Source: CADCUY01 sp964242735
GTDB lineage: Bacteria; Actinomycetota; Actinomycetes; Actinomycetales; Quadrisphaeraceae
Length of the DNA: 64,000 nt
Assembly (NCBI GenBank): GCA_964242735.1
Contig: CAXTAK010000016.1
Location: 1-64,000 of the forward strand
Direction: 5' to 3'
This document shows, in pieces, positions 26,048-34,265 of the stretch. The position numbers and the translations under genes are program-made. Under the pieces are notes generated by a model. The model worked only from the letters and a program-made list of their open reading frames with translations. It searched no databases and had not been told where the DNA came from. The first letter of the stretch is position 1. Each line of letters opens with the position of its first letter.

Positions 26048-26197
26048 CCGACACCGTCGACAGGGACGGGGGACCCACCGCACGGCGGGGCTCCTGAACG
26101 GAGCCCCTCGGGGTCACGCGGCAGCCGTTCCCCAGCGGCCCGCCGCTGACGGGTGCGCCAGGCACCCGGACCCGACAGCTCACCCCGGAGGCGTCGG
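26048..26197 (+). ncRNA. ydaO/yuaA c-di-AMP riboswitch
   Basis: The leader of the NlpC/P60 gene carries the hallmarks of the actinobacterial ydaO motif. These are ACGGGGGACCCAC early on, GGGTCACGCGGCAGCCG in the middle, and the nearly invariant CCCGACAGCTCACCCCGGAGGCG at the 3' end. A closing stem is visible: CCGACACC (26048-26055) pairs with GGCGTCGG (26190-26197) at seven of eight positions. In actinobacteria this riboswitch is usually an OFF switch in front of resuscitation factors and NlpC/P60 wall hydrolases, which fits the gene 14 bases downstream. Confidence 0.88.
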
Positions 26198-26210
26198 AAG
26201 GGTCGAGCTC

Positions 26211-27038
26211 ATGACGATGACCACCCACGGACGACACCGCGCCGTCGCGGCGCGCCGGCGCACGACGCTGATCAGCGAGTCGATGACCTCGGGGGCGAGC
26301 ACCTACCGCCGCCGGTCCGCGGTGCTCGCGGCCTCCTCGGGCCTGGTGGTGACCATGGGCCTGCCAGCAGTGGCCGCTCCTGCCGCAGACTTCGACGAGG
26401 GAGCCGCAGCGGACACCACCGCGTCGCTGAGCGTCGTCCCCGCCACCTCCGGCGCCACCACGACGGGCAGCATCAGCGTCCCGCCGGACGCCCGCGTCGA
26501 CCCCGCCCTCGGCGCCCTCACCGCGGTCGACACCGCCCGGGCCGAGCGCGCCGCCACGGCAGCGCGCGAGACCTCCCGCGCCGAGCGGGCCGCCGCCGCC
26601 ACCCGCGCCTCCCGGGCCACCGCCGACCGCAGCGGCGGCACCGGCCAGGTGGCGCTCGCCGGTGCCGCGGTCGTCGAGCCCGTGGCGCAGTCGGCCAGCG
26701 CCGCGCTGGAGGTGGGCACCCGCTACATCGGCACCCCCTACCGCTTCGGCGGGAACACCCCGGCGGGGTTCGACTGCTCGGGCTTCATCCAGTACGTCTA
26801 CGGCCAGCTCGGCATCTCCCTGCCCCGCACCGCCGGCGCTCAGGCGCGCGCCGGCACCAGGGTCTCCGCCCGCGACGCCCGGCCGGGCGACATCGTCTCC
26901 TTCGTCGGTGGCGGCCGGGTCACCCACAACGGCATCTACGTCGGGAACGGGAAGATGCTCGACTCCCCGCGCAGCGGCAAGTCGATCGCCGTGCGCAGCA
27001 TCTGGTCCTCGTCCATCACCTTCACGCGCGTCGGATGA
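26211..27038 (+). CDS. NlpC/P60 (C40) cell-wall endopeptidase
   Basis: A 275-residue exported hydrolase. Residues 1-57 are a long signal region with a basic N-part, a hydrophobic stretch AVLAASSGLVVTMGLPAVA and an AxA cleavage site. Residues 58-155 are an Ala/Arg-rich linker. Residues 160-275 are the C40 domain with catalytic Cys189 (GFDCSGF) and His239 (VTHNGIYVG). It should cut stem-peptide bonds in peptidoglycan. ATG 26211 follows GGAAGGG, and the c-di-AMP riboswitch directly upstream explains its regulation. Confidence 0.92.
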   Translation: MTMTTHGRHRAVAARRRTTLISESMTSGASTYRRRSAVLAASSGLVVTMGLPAVAAPAADFDEGAAADTTASLSVVPATSGATTTGSISVPPDARVDPALGALTAVDTARAERAATAARETSRAERAAAATRASRATADRSGGTGQVALAGAAVVEPVAQSASAALEVGTRYIGTPYRFGGNTPAGFDCSGFIQYVYGQLGISLPRTAGAQARAGTRVSARDARPGDIVSFVGGGRVTHNGIYVGNGKMLDSPRSGKSIAVRSIWSSSITFTRVG

Positions 27039-27058
27039 CGCTGGCGTAGGATCCCGCC

Positions 27059-27154
27059 GTGGTCCAGCGACCTCGTGCTGTCGCACGGTCCCTCCGCGCC
27101 GGGCCGAGTCGCGCCGTCACCACACCGCTCGTCCCCCCAGCGGTCAGTCCGTAG
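27059..27154 (+). CDS. Possible leaderless 31-residue upstream frame
   Basis: TAGGAT (27047-27052) lies six bases before a GTG at 27059, the spacing seen for leaderless transcripts in this window. The frame encodes 31 residues (VVQRPRAVARS at the start) and ends at TAG 27152-27154, 11 bases before the HNH gene start. If translated, it would couple to or regulate the HNH gene. It has no known relatives that I can name, and it could simply be the 5' leader of the HNH mRNA. Confidence 0.35.
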   Translation: MVQRPRAVARSLRAGPSRAVTTPLVPPAVSP

Positions 27155-27165
27155 GGCGAGGCGGC

Positions 27166-27669
27166 GTGCGCACCCTCGTCCTGAACGCCGGCTTCGAGCC
27201 GCTGGCGGTCGTCCCGTTCCGCCGGGCGCTGGCGCTGGTGCTCGCCGGCAAGGCGGTGGTGCTGGTGGCCGACGAGCTGCCCGTGCGCACCTCGGGGCTG
27301 ACGACGCTGCCGCGCCCGGCCGTGGTGGTGCTGACCCGGTACGTGCGCATCCCCCACCAGCGGCGCGTGCCCGTCTCGCGCCGCGGGGTCCTGCGGCGCG
27401 ACGGCCACCGCTGCGCGTACTGCGGGCGGGCGGCCAGCACCGTCGACCACGTGCTGCCGCGCAGCCGGGGCGGGCGCGACAGCTGGGAGAACCTCGTGGC
27501 CTGCTGCCTGCCGTGCAACGGGCGCAAGGGCGACCGGACGCCGAGCGAGATCGGGTGGGCGATCGCCGCCCCTCCCCGGGCGCCGCGAGGCGGGGCGTGG
27601 GTCGTGCGCGGCAGCGAGCACCGGGTGCCCGCCTGGGACGGGTACCTGCCCGAGCCCGAAGCCGCCTGA
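27166..27669 (+). CDS. HNH endonuclease
   Basis: A 167-residue member of the small actinobacterial HNH nuclease family, typical length. It begins RTLVLNAGFEPLAVVPFRRALALVL and ends in the HNH core: CAYCG, then STVDHVLPRSRGG with the catalytic Asp-His, ENLVACCLPCNGRKGDRTP with the Asn and a second Cys pair for zinc. GTG 27166 follows GGGCGAGG. A 12-base-stem terminator lies downstream. These proteins are widespread in actinobacteria but their role, perhaps repair or defence, is unsettled. Confidence 0.9.
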   Translation: MRTLVLNAGFEPLAVVPFRRALALVLAGKAVVLVADELPVRTSGLTTLPRPAVVVLTRYVRIPHQRRVPVSRRGVLRRDGHRCAYCGRAASTVDHVLPRSRGGRDSWENLVACCLPCNGRKGDRTPSEIGWAIAAPPRAPRGGAWVVRGSEHRVPAWDGYLPEPEAA

Positions 27670-27745
27670 CCCCGGCCCGCCTGACCCCGGCCCGCCCGAC
27701 CCGGGCCCCGAGTGCCGCCGCGCGGCGTCACGGCGGCCGACGACG

Positions 27746-27780
27746 AGGAGGCACCGCCCCCGGGGGGAGCGGTGCCTCCT
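27746..27780. terminator. Bidirectional terminator hairpin
   Basis: A perfect 12-base inverted repeat (AGGAGGCACCGC ... GCGGTGCCTCCT) with an 11-base loop sits between the convergent HNH and fasciclin genes and can serve both strands. No T-run follows. Confidence 0.8.
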
Positions 27781-27794
27781 CCGTCCCAGCGGGA

Positions 27795-28472
27795 TCAGGC
27801 CGCGGGCATCAGCACGGCGTCGATGAGGTACACCTGCGCGTTGGAGGTGGAGACCCCGCCGCAGACCACGTTCGCCGCCGCGGCGCCCTCGTTGCCGACC
27901 ATCAGCGCCTCCGGGGTCCCGGTGATCTCGATGGTGCCGCCCTGCACGGTGTCGTGGACGCCCACGACCTCCTCCGGGGTCAGCTGACCGGCCACCACGT
28001 GGTAGGTCAGGACGGTGGTGAGCAGGTCCGCATCACCCTGGACGGCGGTCACGGTCTCGGCCGGGAGGGCCTCGAACGCGGCGTCGACGGGGGCGAAGAC
28101 GGTGAAGTCGCCGCCGTTGAGGGTGTCGACCAGGTCCACCTCGGGGTTCAGCCCACCGGAGACGGCAGCGGTGAGCTGCGTGAGGATCGGGTTGTTGCTG
28201 GCAGCGGTGGCGACCGGGTCCTGCGCCATGCCGTCGACGGAGCCGGCGCCGTCCGGGTTGGCGGCGGCGTAGTCCGCGCAGCCGGGGCCGACGGGGCCGG
28301 ACACCGGGGCCATCGTCTCGCTCTCCATGGGGGCGCTGGTCTCGCTCTCCGCGGGGGTGCTCTCGGACGGGGTGGCGGTCTCCGCGGGAGCGGCCGCCTC
28401 CTCCGACGCACCGCAGCCGGCGAGGAGGACGGTGGAGGCGATCATCGAGCTGAGGATCAGGTGGCGCTTCAT
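27795..28472 (-). CDS. Fasciclin-domain lipoprotein
   Basis: A 225-residue lipoprotein. The signal MKRHLILSSMIASTVLLAGC ends in a lipobox. A Glu/Thr/Pro/Ser-rich spacer follows to about residue 60. The FAS1 domain then shows NPILTQLTAAVSG, NGGDFTVFAPVDAAFEALP, LLTTVLTYHVVAGQL and the C-terminal QVYLIDAVLMPAA. It resembles MPT83/MPT70-type proteins of mycobacteria, which also occur near molybdopterin oxidoreductase genes. ATG 28472 follows GGAAGG. The role is probably adhesion or cell-surface sensing. The next gene downstream on the right is a sulfite-oxidase-family protein on the same strand. Confidence 0.92.
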   Translation of the reverse strand: MKRHLILSSMIASTVLLAGCGASEEAAAPAETATPSESTPAESETSAPMESETMAPVSGPVGPGCADYAAANPDGAGSVDGMAQDPVATAASNNPILTQLTAAVSGGLNPEVDLVDTLNGGDFTVFAPVDAAFEALPAETVTAVQGDADLLTTVLTYHVVAGQLTPEEVVGVHDTVQGGTIEITGTPEALMVGNEGAAAANVVCGGVSTSNAQVYLIDAVLMPAA

Positions 28473-28617
28473 GGTGTGCCTTCCGGATATGACGGCGTTG
28501 ACGCAGGAGGTTCGCACGGAAGGACTCCCCGGATTGGTGACGAGATCATCACACCGCCCACTGGGACGCACGTCACAGAACGAATAGCGACGAATGCTGC
28601 GGAATGTCGTGAGGTGT

Positions 28618-30297
28618 TCAGGCCACCACGACGTCGACCGCGTGCAGGCCCGTGGACCCGTCGGGCGCCGGACGCGCCCGCTCGGCGGTCTGCACCTCAC
28701 CGGCGCCGTCGGTGGCGCGCACGCGCACGGTGTGGTTGCCCGGGGCGGCGTCCCACACGTAGGACCACTGCCGCCAGGTGTCCGCGTTCGGGGCCTCCGC
28801 CAGCGTCGCCGGCGCCCACGGACCGTCGTCGACCTGCACCTCGACGCCCTCGATGCCGCGGGTCTGCGCCCACGCCACCCCGGCGACGGCCACCGGCCCG
28901 GCCGCCAGGCGGGCGAAGCCGGCAGGCACGTCGACGCGCGAGGCGGTCTTGATCGGCCCGCGCTCCGACCACCCGCGGTCCGTCCAGTACGCGGTCACGT
29001 CGGCGAAGCGGGTGACCTCCAGCTCCACGACCCACTTCGTCGCCGAGACGTACCCGTACAGGCCGGGCACCACCATGCGCGCGGGGAACCCGTGCTCCAG
29101 CGGCAGCGGCTCGCCGTTCATCCCGATCGCGAGCAGCGCCCCGCGGGCGGGGTCGGTCAGCGCCTCCAGCGGGGTCGACGCGGAGAACCCGTCGGAGCTC
29201 CGCGACAGCACCATGTCGGCGCCGGCCTGCACCCCGGCGCGCTCGAGCAGGGTGTGCAGCGGCAGCCCCAGCCAGCGGGCGTGACCGACCAGGTCGCCCC
29301 CGACCTCGTTGGAGACGCACGTGAGGGTGGTGTCGGCCTCGACGAGGTCGGCGTCGAGCAGGTCGGCGAAGCTGACCGACACCTCCTGGTCGACGAGCCC
29401 GTGGATGCGCAGCGACCACGTGGCGGGGTCGATCTGCGGCACGGTCAGGGCCGTGTCGATGCGGTAGAAGTCGGCGTTGGGGGTGGTGAAGGGGGTCACG
29501 CCCGGGACGTCGGTGCTGACCCCGGCGGGCAGGGGCGCCAGGGGCGCGGCGGCGGCGGGCAGCACCAGCTGCGCGCGGGCGGCCCCGACGGCGCGGGTGG
29601 CGCGGCCGACGAGGCCTCCGCCGACGGCGGAGGCACCTGCCGCGACGGCGGTGCCCGCGGCGAGCGCCAGGAACGACGCGCGGCTCAGCGGCCCGGGTGC
29701 TGGCGCGGCACGCCAGGGGTCCGGGCCCGTGGCGCCGCGCCGCGCCGCGGGGTCGCTCTCGCGCACCAGGGCGTCGACGAGCAGCGCCAGGGCCCAGGCG
29801 CCCACGGCGAAGCCGACGGCGCTGGGCACGGCGTCCAGGGGCCCGGCGGACGCCCGGGTGAGTGCGGCGCCGACGGCCACCAGCCCCAGGGCCGCGACGA
29901 CCGCGGTGCCCCAGCGGCGGGCGCGCAGCGAGGCCAGGCCCGCCACTGCCGCCAGGACGGCGATGACCACCCACATCGAGGCGAGCAGCACCGCCTTGTC
30001 GTTCGTGCCGAACAGGGAGATGGCCAGGTCCTTCAGCCACGCCGGCACGGCGTCGACGAAGGCCGAGCCGATCGCCAGGACCGGCGCTGAGCCCGGGCCG
30101 ACGACGACGGCGATCAGCTCCGCGACGCCGACGGTCAGCGCGGCGGCCAGCACCCCCGCCAGCGCCGCCAGCGCGCGCACCCGCCGGGCGCGCCGTGGCG
30201 CGACCGCCGCGGGACCGCCCGCTCCCCGCGCGGTCGAGCCGGTGGCCCCCTCGGCGCGGACGGCCCCCTCGACGCTGTCGGCGCTGCGTGTGCTCAC
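28618..30297 (-). CDS. Membrane-anchored molybdopterin-dependent oxidoreductase (sulfite oxidase family)
   Basis: About 559 residues. The first 220 carry four or five hydrophobic helices (for example LAALAGVLAAALTVGVAEL and AVLLASMWVVIAVLAAVAG), then a further helix preceded by SRASFLALAAG, which looks like a degenerate Tat-type anchor. Residues 270-450 are the Mo-cofactor domain, including TLTCVSNEVGGDLVGHARW with the Mo-ligating Cys and GLYGYVSATKWVVELEV. The C-terminal part is the Ig-like dimerisation domain. The catalytic part should face outwards. The GTG start at 30297 lacks a clear ribosome site, so the exact N-terminus is uncertain. Substrate unknown. Confidence 0.88.
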   Translation of the reverse strand: MSTRSADSVEGAVRAEGATGSTARGAGGPAAVAPRRARRVRALAALAGVLAAALTVGVAELIAVVVGPGSAPVLAIGSAFVDAVPAWLKDLAISLFGTNDKAVLLASMWVVIAVLAAVAGLASLRARRWGTAVVAALGLVAVGAALTRASAGPLDAVPSAVGFAVGAWALALLVDALVRESDPAARRGATGPDPWRAAPAPGPLSRASFLALAAGTAVAAGASAVGGGLVGRATRAVGAARAQLVLPAAAAPLAPLPAGVSTDVPGVTPFTTPNADFYRIDTALTVPQIDPATWSLRIHGLVDQEVSVSFADLLDADLVEADTTLTCVSNEVGGDLVGHARWLGLPLHTLLERAGVQAGADMVLSRSSDGFSASTPLEALTDPARGALLAIGMNGEPLPLEHGFPARMVVPGLYGYVSATKWVVELEVTRFADVTAYWTDRGWSERGPIKTASRVDVPAGFARLAAGPVAVAGVAWAQTRGIEGVEVQVDDGPWAPATLAEAPNADTWRQWSYVWDAAPGNHTVRVRATDGAGEVQTAERARPAPDGSTGLHAVDVVVA

Positions 30298-30350
30298 GAC
30301 AGGTGTTCGTACAGCATCGGGGCCCGGATGGGTGCCCCCGGGTCGCCCGT

Positions 30351-31979
30351 TCACGCCGCCTGCGGCTGCTGGCTGGGGGCCGACGCGGTGGAGCCGTCGC
30401 GCACCGCGCGGGCCAGGGCCAGCAGGTCCACGCCCCGCAGCAGCTCCTGGCGCTGCCCCACCTGCACCAGGGGGCTCGCCGCGAGCACCCGTCCCGGCCC
30501 GGGCGCGTCGTCGCCCTGCCCCTGCGGGCCCTCGGGGTCCTGCCAGACCAGCGGCTCGATGGCCCGCAGGCCGTCGACGGCGAAGCCGACGGGGGCGCCG
30601 TCGACGTCGACCAGCAGCAGGCAGCTCGCCGCGGTGGTCGGCGCCCCCGCCAGCCCGAGGAGGGTCGGCAGGTGCAGCACCGGCACGGCCGCGCCGCGGT
30701 GGGCCAGCACCCCGGTCACCGCGCCGCCCGTCCAGCCGCCCGGAGCCCCGCCGGTGGTGCGGGTGTGCGTGGTGGGCAGCGGCAGGATCTCCGCGACCTG
30801 GTCCAGGGGCGTGGCGACGTCGGTGCCGGCGGTGTACGTGATGTACGGGCGGCCCGCGTCGCTCGCCCCGTCCCCGGTCGCGCCGTCCGACGCCGCGGTG
30901 CCCGGTGCGGGGGTGCCCGGTGCGGGGGTGCCCGGTGCGGGGGTGCCCGACGCGGGTGCGGTGCGGGTGTTGAGCGAGCCCAGCACCCGCAGCTCCTCCT
31001 CGGCCCCGAGGGCCGCGCCGTCGAGCACGAGGCACTGGCCGGTCCCGGGCAGGTCGACCACACCGGCCAGCAGGTCCGGGCGCGGGACGGCGAACCCGGG
31101 CACCGGCAGGATCTGCTCCCGGTCGACCTCGACGATGTCGAGCAGCCCGGTCAGGGCCAGGACGACGTACCCGCCGTCGAGGTCGACCACCAGGCCGGCA
31201 CCGCGCGCCTGCTGCTCGTCCAGGGCGCCCAGGCCCAGGAGCACGAGCGGGTCGACCACGGCGACCTCCGCGTCGACGTACGTGGTCACCCCGCGGCACA
31301 GCGCGCTGTCGAGCACCGAGGCCGTGGGCGCCGACCCGGGCAGCGTGGTGTGCACGTGCGCGACGTCGAGGGCGAGCACGTGCTCCCCGCACCGCAGCAG
31401 GGTCAGGGTGCGGCGCGCCAGCGCGGCGGCGGCGCGCCCCGCGGCGGCGGCCGGTCCCACGGCCGCGGTCTCCCGGTGTGCGTCGCGCACCGTCGGGACC
31501 CCCGGGAGGCTCAGGATCGCCGCGGCGTCCAGCACGCTGACGATGCCGGTGCCGTCGGGGTGTCGGAAGGTGTGCGAGACCAGCAGGGCACCGCCGCCGG
31601 CCCGCACGGCCAGCAGCCCCGAGGCCGGCACGTGCACCACGCCGCGCACCTCGTCGGCGATGACCCCGATGAGCTGGTCGCCGTCGGTCACGACCACCAC
31701 CACCTCGCCCGCGCCGCGCACCCGCTGGTCCGCGGCGCCACCCGGTGCACCCGTGAAGGCCACCTGCAGGTCGAGCACCGGCACCACGAGCTCGCGCAGC
31801 TCCATCGCTCCCACCAGGCCCACCGCCGAGACCGGCAGCGCGGTCAGCTCCGCGGGGCAGGGGACGACCTCGCGCAGCGCCGAGAGCGGCAGCGCGACGG
31901 CGGTGCCGCCGAGCACGAGCAGCCCGTACACGTCCTCGTCGCGGGCGCCGTCCGCGTCGCCGGCGCCGACCTCAGGCAT
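30351..31979 (-). CDS. Protein with three CheW domains
   Basis: A 542-residue protein that reads as three CheW-like adaptor domains in a row. Domain 1 covers about residues 15-165 (YGLLVLGGTAVALPLSALREVV), domain 2 about 185-345, and domain 3 about 375-540 (YITYTAGTDVATPLDQVAEIL). A 15-base tandem repeat encodes the PAPGT linker between 2 and 3. CheW couples chemoreceptors to CheA. Multi-domain versions are rarer and may act as scaffolds. Its ATG overlaps the stop of the PAS-chemoreceptor gene by 8 bases, so the two are made together. No cheA is in this window. Confidence 0.87.
   Translation of the reverse strand: MPEVGAGDADGARDEDVYGLLVLGGTAVALPLSALREVVPCPAELTALPVSAVGLVGAMELRELVVPVLDLQVAFTGAPGGAADQRVRGAGEVVVVVTDGDQLIGVIADEVRGVVHVPASGLLAVRAGGGALLVSHTFRHPDGTGIVSVLDAAAILSLPGVPTVRDAHRETAAVGPAAAAGRAAAALARRTLTLLRCGEHVLALDVAHVHTTLPGSAPTASVLDSALCRGVTTYVDAEVAVVDPLVLLGLGALDEQQARGAGLVVDLDGGYVVLALTGLLDIVEVDREQILPVPGFAVPRPDLLAGVVDLPGTGQCLVLDGAALGAEEELRVLGSLNTRTAPASGTPAPGTPAPGTPAPGTAASDGATGDGASDAGRPYITYTAGTDVATPLDQVAEILPLPTTHTRTTGGAPGGWTGGAVTGVLAHRGAAVPVLHLPTLLGLAGAPTTAASCLLLVDVDGAPVGFAVDGLRAIEPLVWQDPEGPQGQGDDAPGPGRVLAASPLVQVGQRQELLRGVDLLALARAVRDGSTASAPSQQPQAA
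30898..30957. repeat. 15-base tandem repeat, four copies
   Basis: GTGCCCGGTGCGGGG is repeated three times exactly and a fourth time with changes. It lies inside the triple-CheW gene and encodes a Pro-Ala-Pro-Gly-Thr linker, so copy-number change would alter linker length without breaking the frame. Confidence 0.85.
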
Positions 31980-34077
31980 TCTCGTCCGCCGCCGCGAGGG
32001 CCGTCACCAGGGCACTGACCTCCTCGGAGGCGTCCTGCTGCTCGCGGGTCAGCGCCACGATCGTGGCGATCGCCTCGCTGGTGCGCTCCACGCCGGCGAC
32101 GATGCGCTCGAAGGCGCCCTCGGCCCGCTTGGAGACCTCGCTGCCCTGCTCCACGCGCTCGGCGGACTCGTCGATCAGCGCGCCGATCTGCTGGGCCGCC
32201 TCGAAGGAGCGCTCGGCGAGCTTGCGCACCTCACCGGCGACGATGGAGAAGCCCACCCCGTGCTCGCCGGCCCGCGCCGCCTCGATCGAGGCGTTGAAGG
32301 CCAGCAGGTTCGTCTGGTTGGCGATCTCGCCCATGACCCGGACGATCTCGCTGATCGAGTGCGAGCTCTTCTGGATCAGGGCGATGGCCTCCAGGGAGGC
32401 GCGCAGCGCCAGCACCCCGCCCTCGGCGTCGGTGTGGGTCTCCGCCGCCAGGTCCGTGGCCGTGCTCGAGCTGGAGGCGATCTGCCCGATGGAGCCGGAC
32501 AGGTCCGAGACCAGGCCGGTCATCTTCTTGGTGTCGGTGGCGATGCGCTGCTCGCGCTGCACCTGCGCCGTGACGTCGTAGGCGTACTTCACGACCTTCG
32601 TCGGGTTCCCCGACAGGTCCAGGATCGGGTTGTACGTGGCCTGGAGGTAGACGTCGCGGTTGTACTTGCCGACGCGGTGGTACCGACCGCTGATCAGCTC
32701 GCCCTTGCTCAGGCGCAGCCAGAAGTCGCGGTACTCCTCGCCGCGGGTGTACTCCTCGGTGCAGAAGTCGCTGTGGTGGCGCCCGATGATCTCGCGCATC
32801 TGGAAGCCCATGGCGCGCAGGAAGTTGTCGTTGGCGGCCAGCACGATCCCGTCGAGGTCGAACTCGATGACGGCCTGGGCGCGTCCGATGGCTTCGACCC
32901 GCCCGGCGATCTCGGCGTTGCGCAGCTTGGTGGCGGTGACGTCGGAGGCGAACTTCACGACCTTGAAGGGGTTGCCGTCGGTGTCGAGGATGGGGTTGTA
33001 CGTGGCTTGGATCCACACCTCGCGGCCGCCCTTGGCGAGGCGCTTGTACTCCCCGGACGCGAAGGTGCCCTCCCGGAGACCGTCCCAGAAGTCCGCGTAC
33101 TCCTGGGAGACGACGTGGGTGGGCTCGACGAACATGCGGTGGTGCTTGCCGACGACCTCGGCAGCGTTGTACCCCATGAGGGACAGGAAGTTGCTGTTGG
33201 CCGCGACGATCACCCCGTCGAGGTCGAACTCGATGGTGGCCTGCGCGCGGTCGACGGCGGCCATGCGCCCGGCGATCTCGGCGTTGCGCAGCTTGGTGGC
33301 GGTGACGTCGGAGGCGAACTTCACGACCTTGAAGGGGTTGCCGTCGGTGTCGAGGATGGGGTTGTACGTGGCCTGCAGCCACACCTCGCGGGCGCCCTTG
33401 GCGAGGCGCTTGTACTCCCCGGACTCGAAGGAGCCCGCCCGCAGGGCCTCCCAGAAGTCGGCGTACTCGCGGCTCTCGCTCGTCTCGGTGTCGACGAACA
33501 CGCGGTGGTGCTTGCCGACGACCTCGGCCGCGGTGTAGCCCATCAGGGACAGGAAGTTGGCGTTGGCGTTGAGCACCCGGCCGTCGAGATCGAACTCGAT
33601 GACGGCCTGCGCGCGGTCCACGGCGGCCATCTTGCCGGCGGCCTCGGCGCCGCTGAGCTTGGTGGCGGTGACGTCGGCGGCGAACTTCACGACCTTGAAG
33701 GGGTTGCCGTCGGTGTCGAGGACGGGGTTGTACGTGGCCTGCAGCCACACCTCGGACCCTGACTTCGTCAGGCGCTTGTACTCCCCGGTCTCGAACGCTC
33801 CGCCGCGGAGCCCCTCCCAGAACTGCGCGTACTCAGCGGACGCGGCGGTGGCGGGGTCCACGAACATGCGGTGGTGGTGACCGACGACCTCACCCAGGGT
33901 GTAGCCCACGACGGCGAGGAAGTTGGCGTTCGCGGCGAGGATGACCCCGTCGAGGTCGAACTCGATGACGGCCTGCGCGCGGTCCACGGCGGCGGCCTTG
34001 CCGCGCAGCTCCTGCAGGACGGTGGCGTCGACCGCGATGGTCTCGGTGCGCACGGTGGTCTCGGTGGGCGAGGACAT
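31972..34077 (-). CDS. Soluble methyl-accepting chemotaxis protein with four PAS domains
   Basis: A 701-residue receptor without any membrane segment. Four PAS domains of about 122 residues each lie in tandem (roughly 27-148, 149-270, 271-392, 393-514). Each has AVIEFDLDG(V/R)xxxANANFL, a Gly-(H/K)-HH-R-MF-type motif, and an ending like GNPFKVVKFAxDVTA. Residues 520-701 are the MCP signalling domain (GEIANQTNLLAFNASIEAARAGEHG, then GFSIVAGEVRKLAERS). It should sense an intracellular ligand or redox state and signal through CheW/CheA, as Aer2/BdlA-like receptors do. It is co-translated with the triple-CheW gene and divergent from the Nit1C operon. ATG 34077 lies just after GGAGGCACTCG. Confidence 0.9.
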   Translation of the reverse strand: MSSPTETTVRTETIAVDATVLQELRGKAAAVDRAQAVIEFDLDGVILAANANFLAVVGYTLGEVVGHHHRMFVDPATAASAEYAQFWEGLRGGAFETGEYKRLTKSGSEVWLQATYNPVLDTDGNPFKVVKFAADVTATKLSGAEAAGKMAAVDRAQAVIEFDLDGRVLNANANFLSLMGYTAAEVVGKHHRVFVDTETSESREYADFWEALRAGSFESGEYKRLAKGAREVWLQATYNPILDTDGNPFKVVKFASDVTATKLRNAEIAGRMAAVDRAQATIEFDLDGVIVAANSNFLSLMGYNAAEVVGKHHRMFVEPTHVVSQEYADFWDGLREGTFASGEYKRLAKGGREVWIQATYNPILDTDGNPFKVVKFASDVTATKLRNAEIAGRVEAIGRAQAVIEFDLDGIVLAANDNFLRAMGFQMREIIGRHHSDFCTEEYTRGEEYRDFWLRLSKGELISGRYHRVGKYNRDVYLQATYNPILDLSGNPTKVVKYAYDVTAQVQREQRIATDTKKMTGLVSDLSGSIGQIASSSSTATDLAAETHTDAEGGVLALRASLEAIALIQKSSHSISEIVRVMGEIANQTNLLAFNASIEAARAGEHGVGFSIVAGEVRKLAERSFEAAQQIGALIDESAERVEQGSEVSKRAEGAFERIVAGVERTSEAIATIVALTREQQDASEEVSALVTALAAADENA
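32536..33999. repeat. Four tandem PAS-coding repeats of about 366 bases
   Basis: The four PAS segments of the chemoreceptor are very similar at the DNA level. For example a stretch coding GNPFKVVKFASDVTATKLRNAEIAG recurs almost base for base near 32900-32990 and 33265-33355. This points to recent duplication or gene conversion and makes the segment prone to copy-number change or mis-assembly. Confidence 0.75.
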
Positions 34078-34265
34078 GGGTCGAGTGCCTCCAGGGCGCC
34101 GTCGGTCAGCCGCGCGGGCGGTGGGCACCGCCGCGCTACCCACCCCCCATCGGCCGGCGTCCCACCCACCTTGAGGGGGCTCTCCCACCACGCCCGGCGG
34201 CAGGTTCACGCCGATGTGACGGGCCCGGCGCGGGCGCGAAACAATCACGTCGTTCGATCCGGGAC
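34078..34265. promoter_or_regulatory. Divergent control region of the chemoreceptor and Nit1C operons
   Basis: This 188-base gap is the only place for the promoters of both operons. A short palindromic stretch TTCACGCCGATGTGA (34205-34219) and a GAAAC-N6-GTCGT element (34238-34253) are visible. The latter resembles half of a GlnR nitrogen-control site, which would suit a nitrogen-starvation cluster, but the match is partial and I would not rely on it. Confidence 0.35.
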
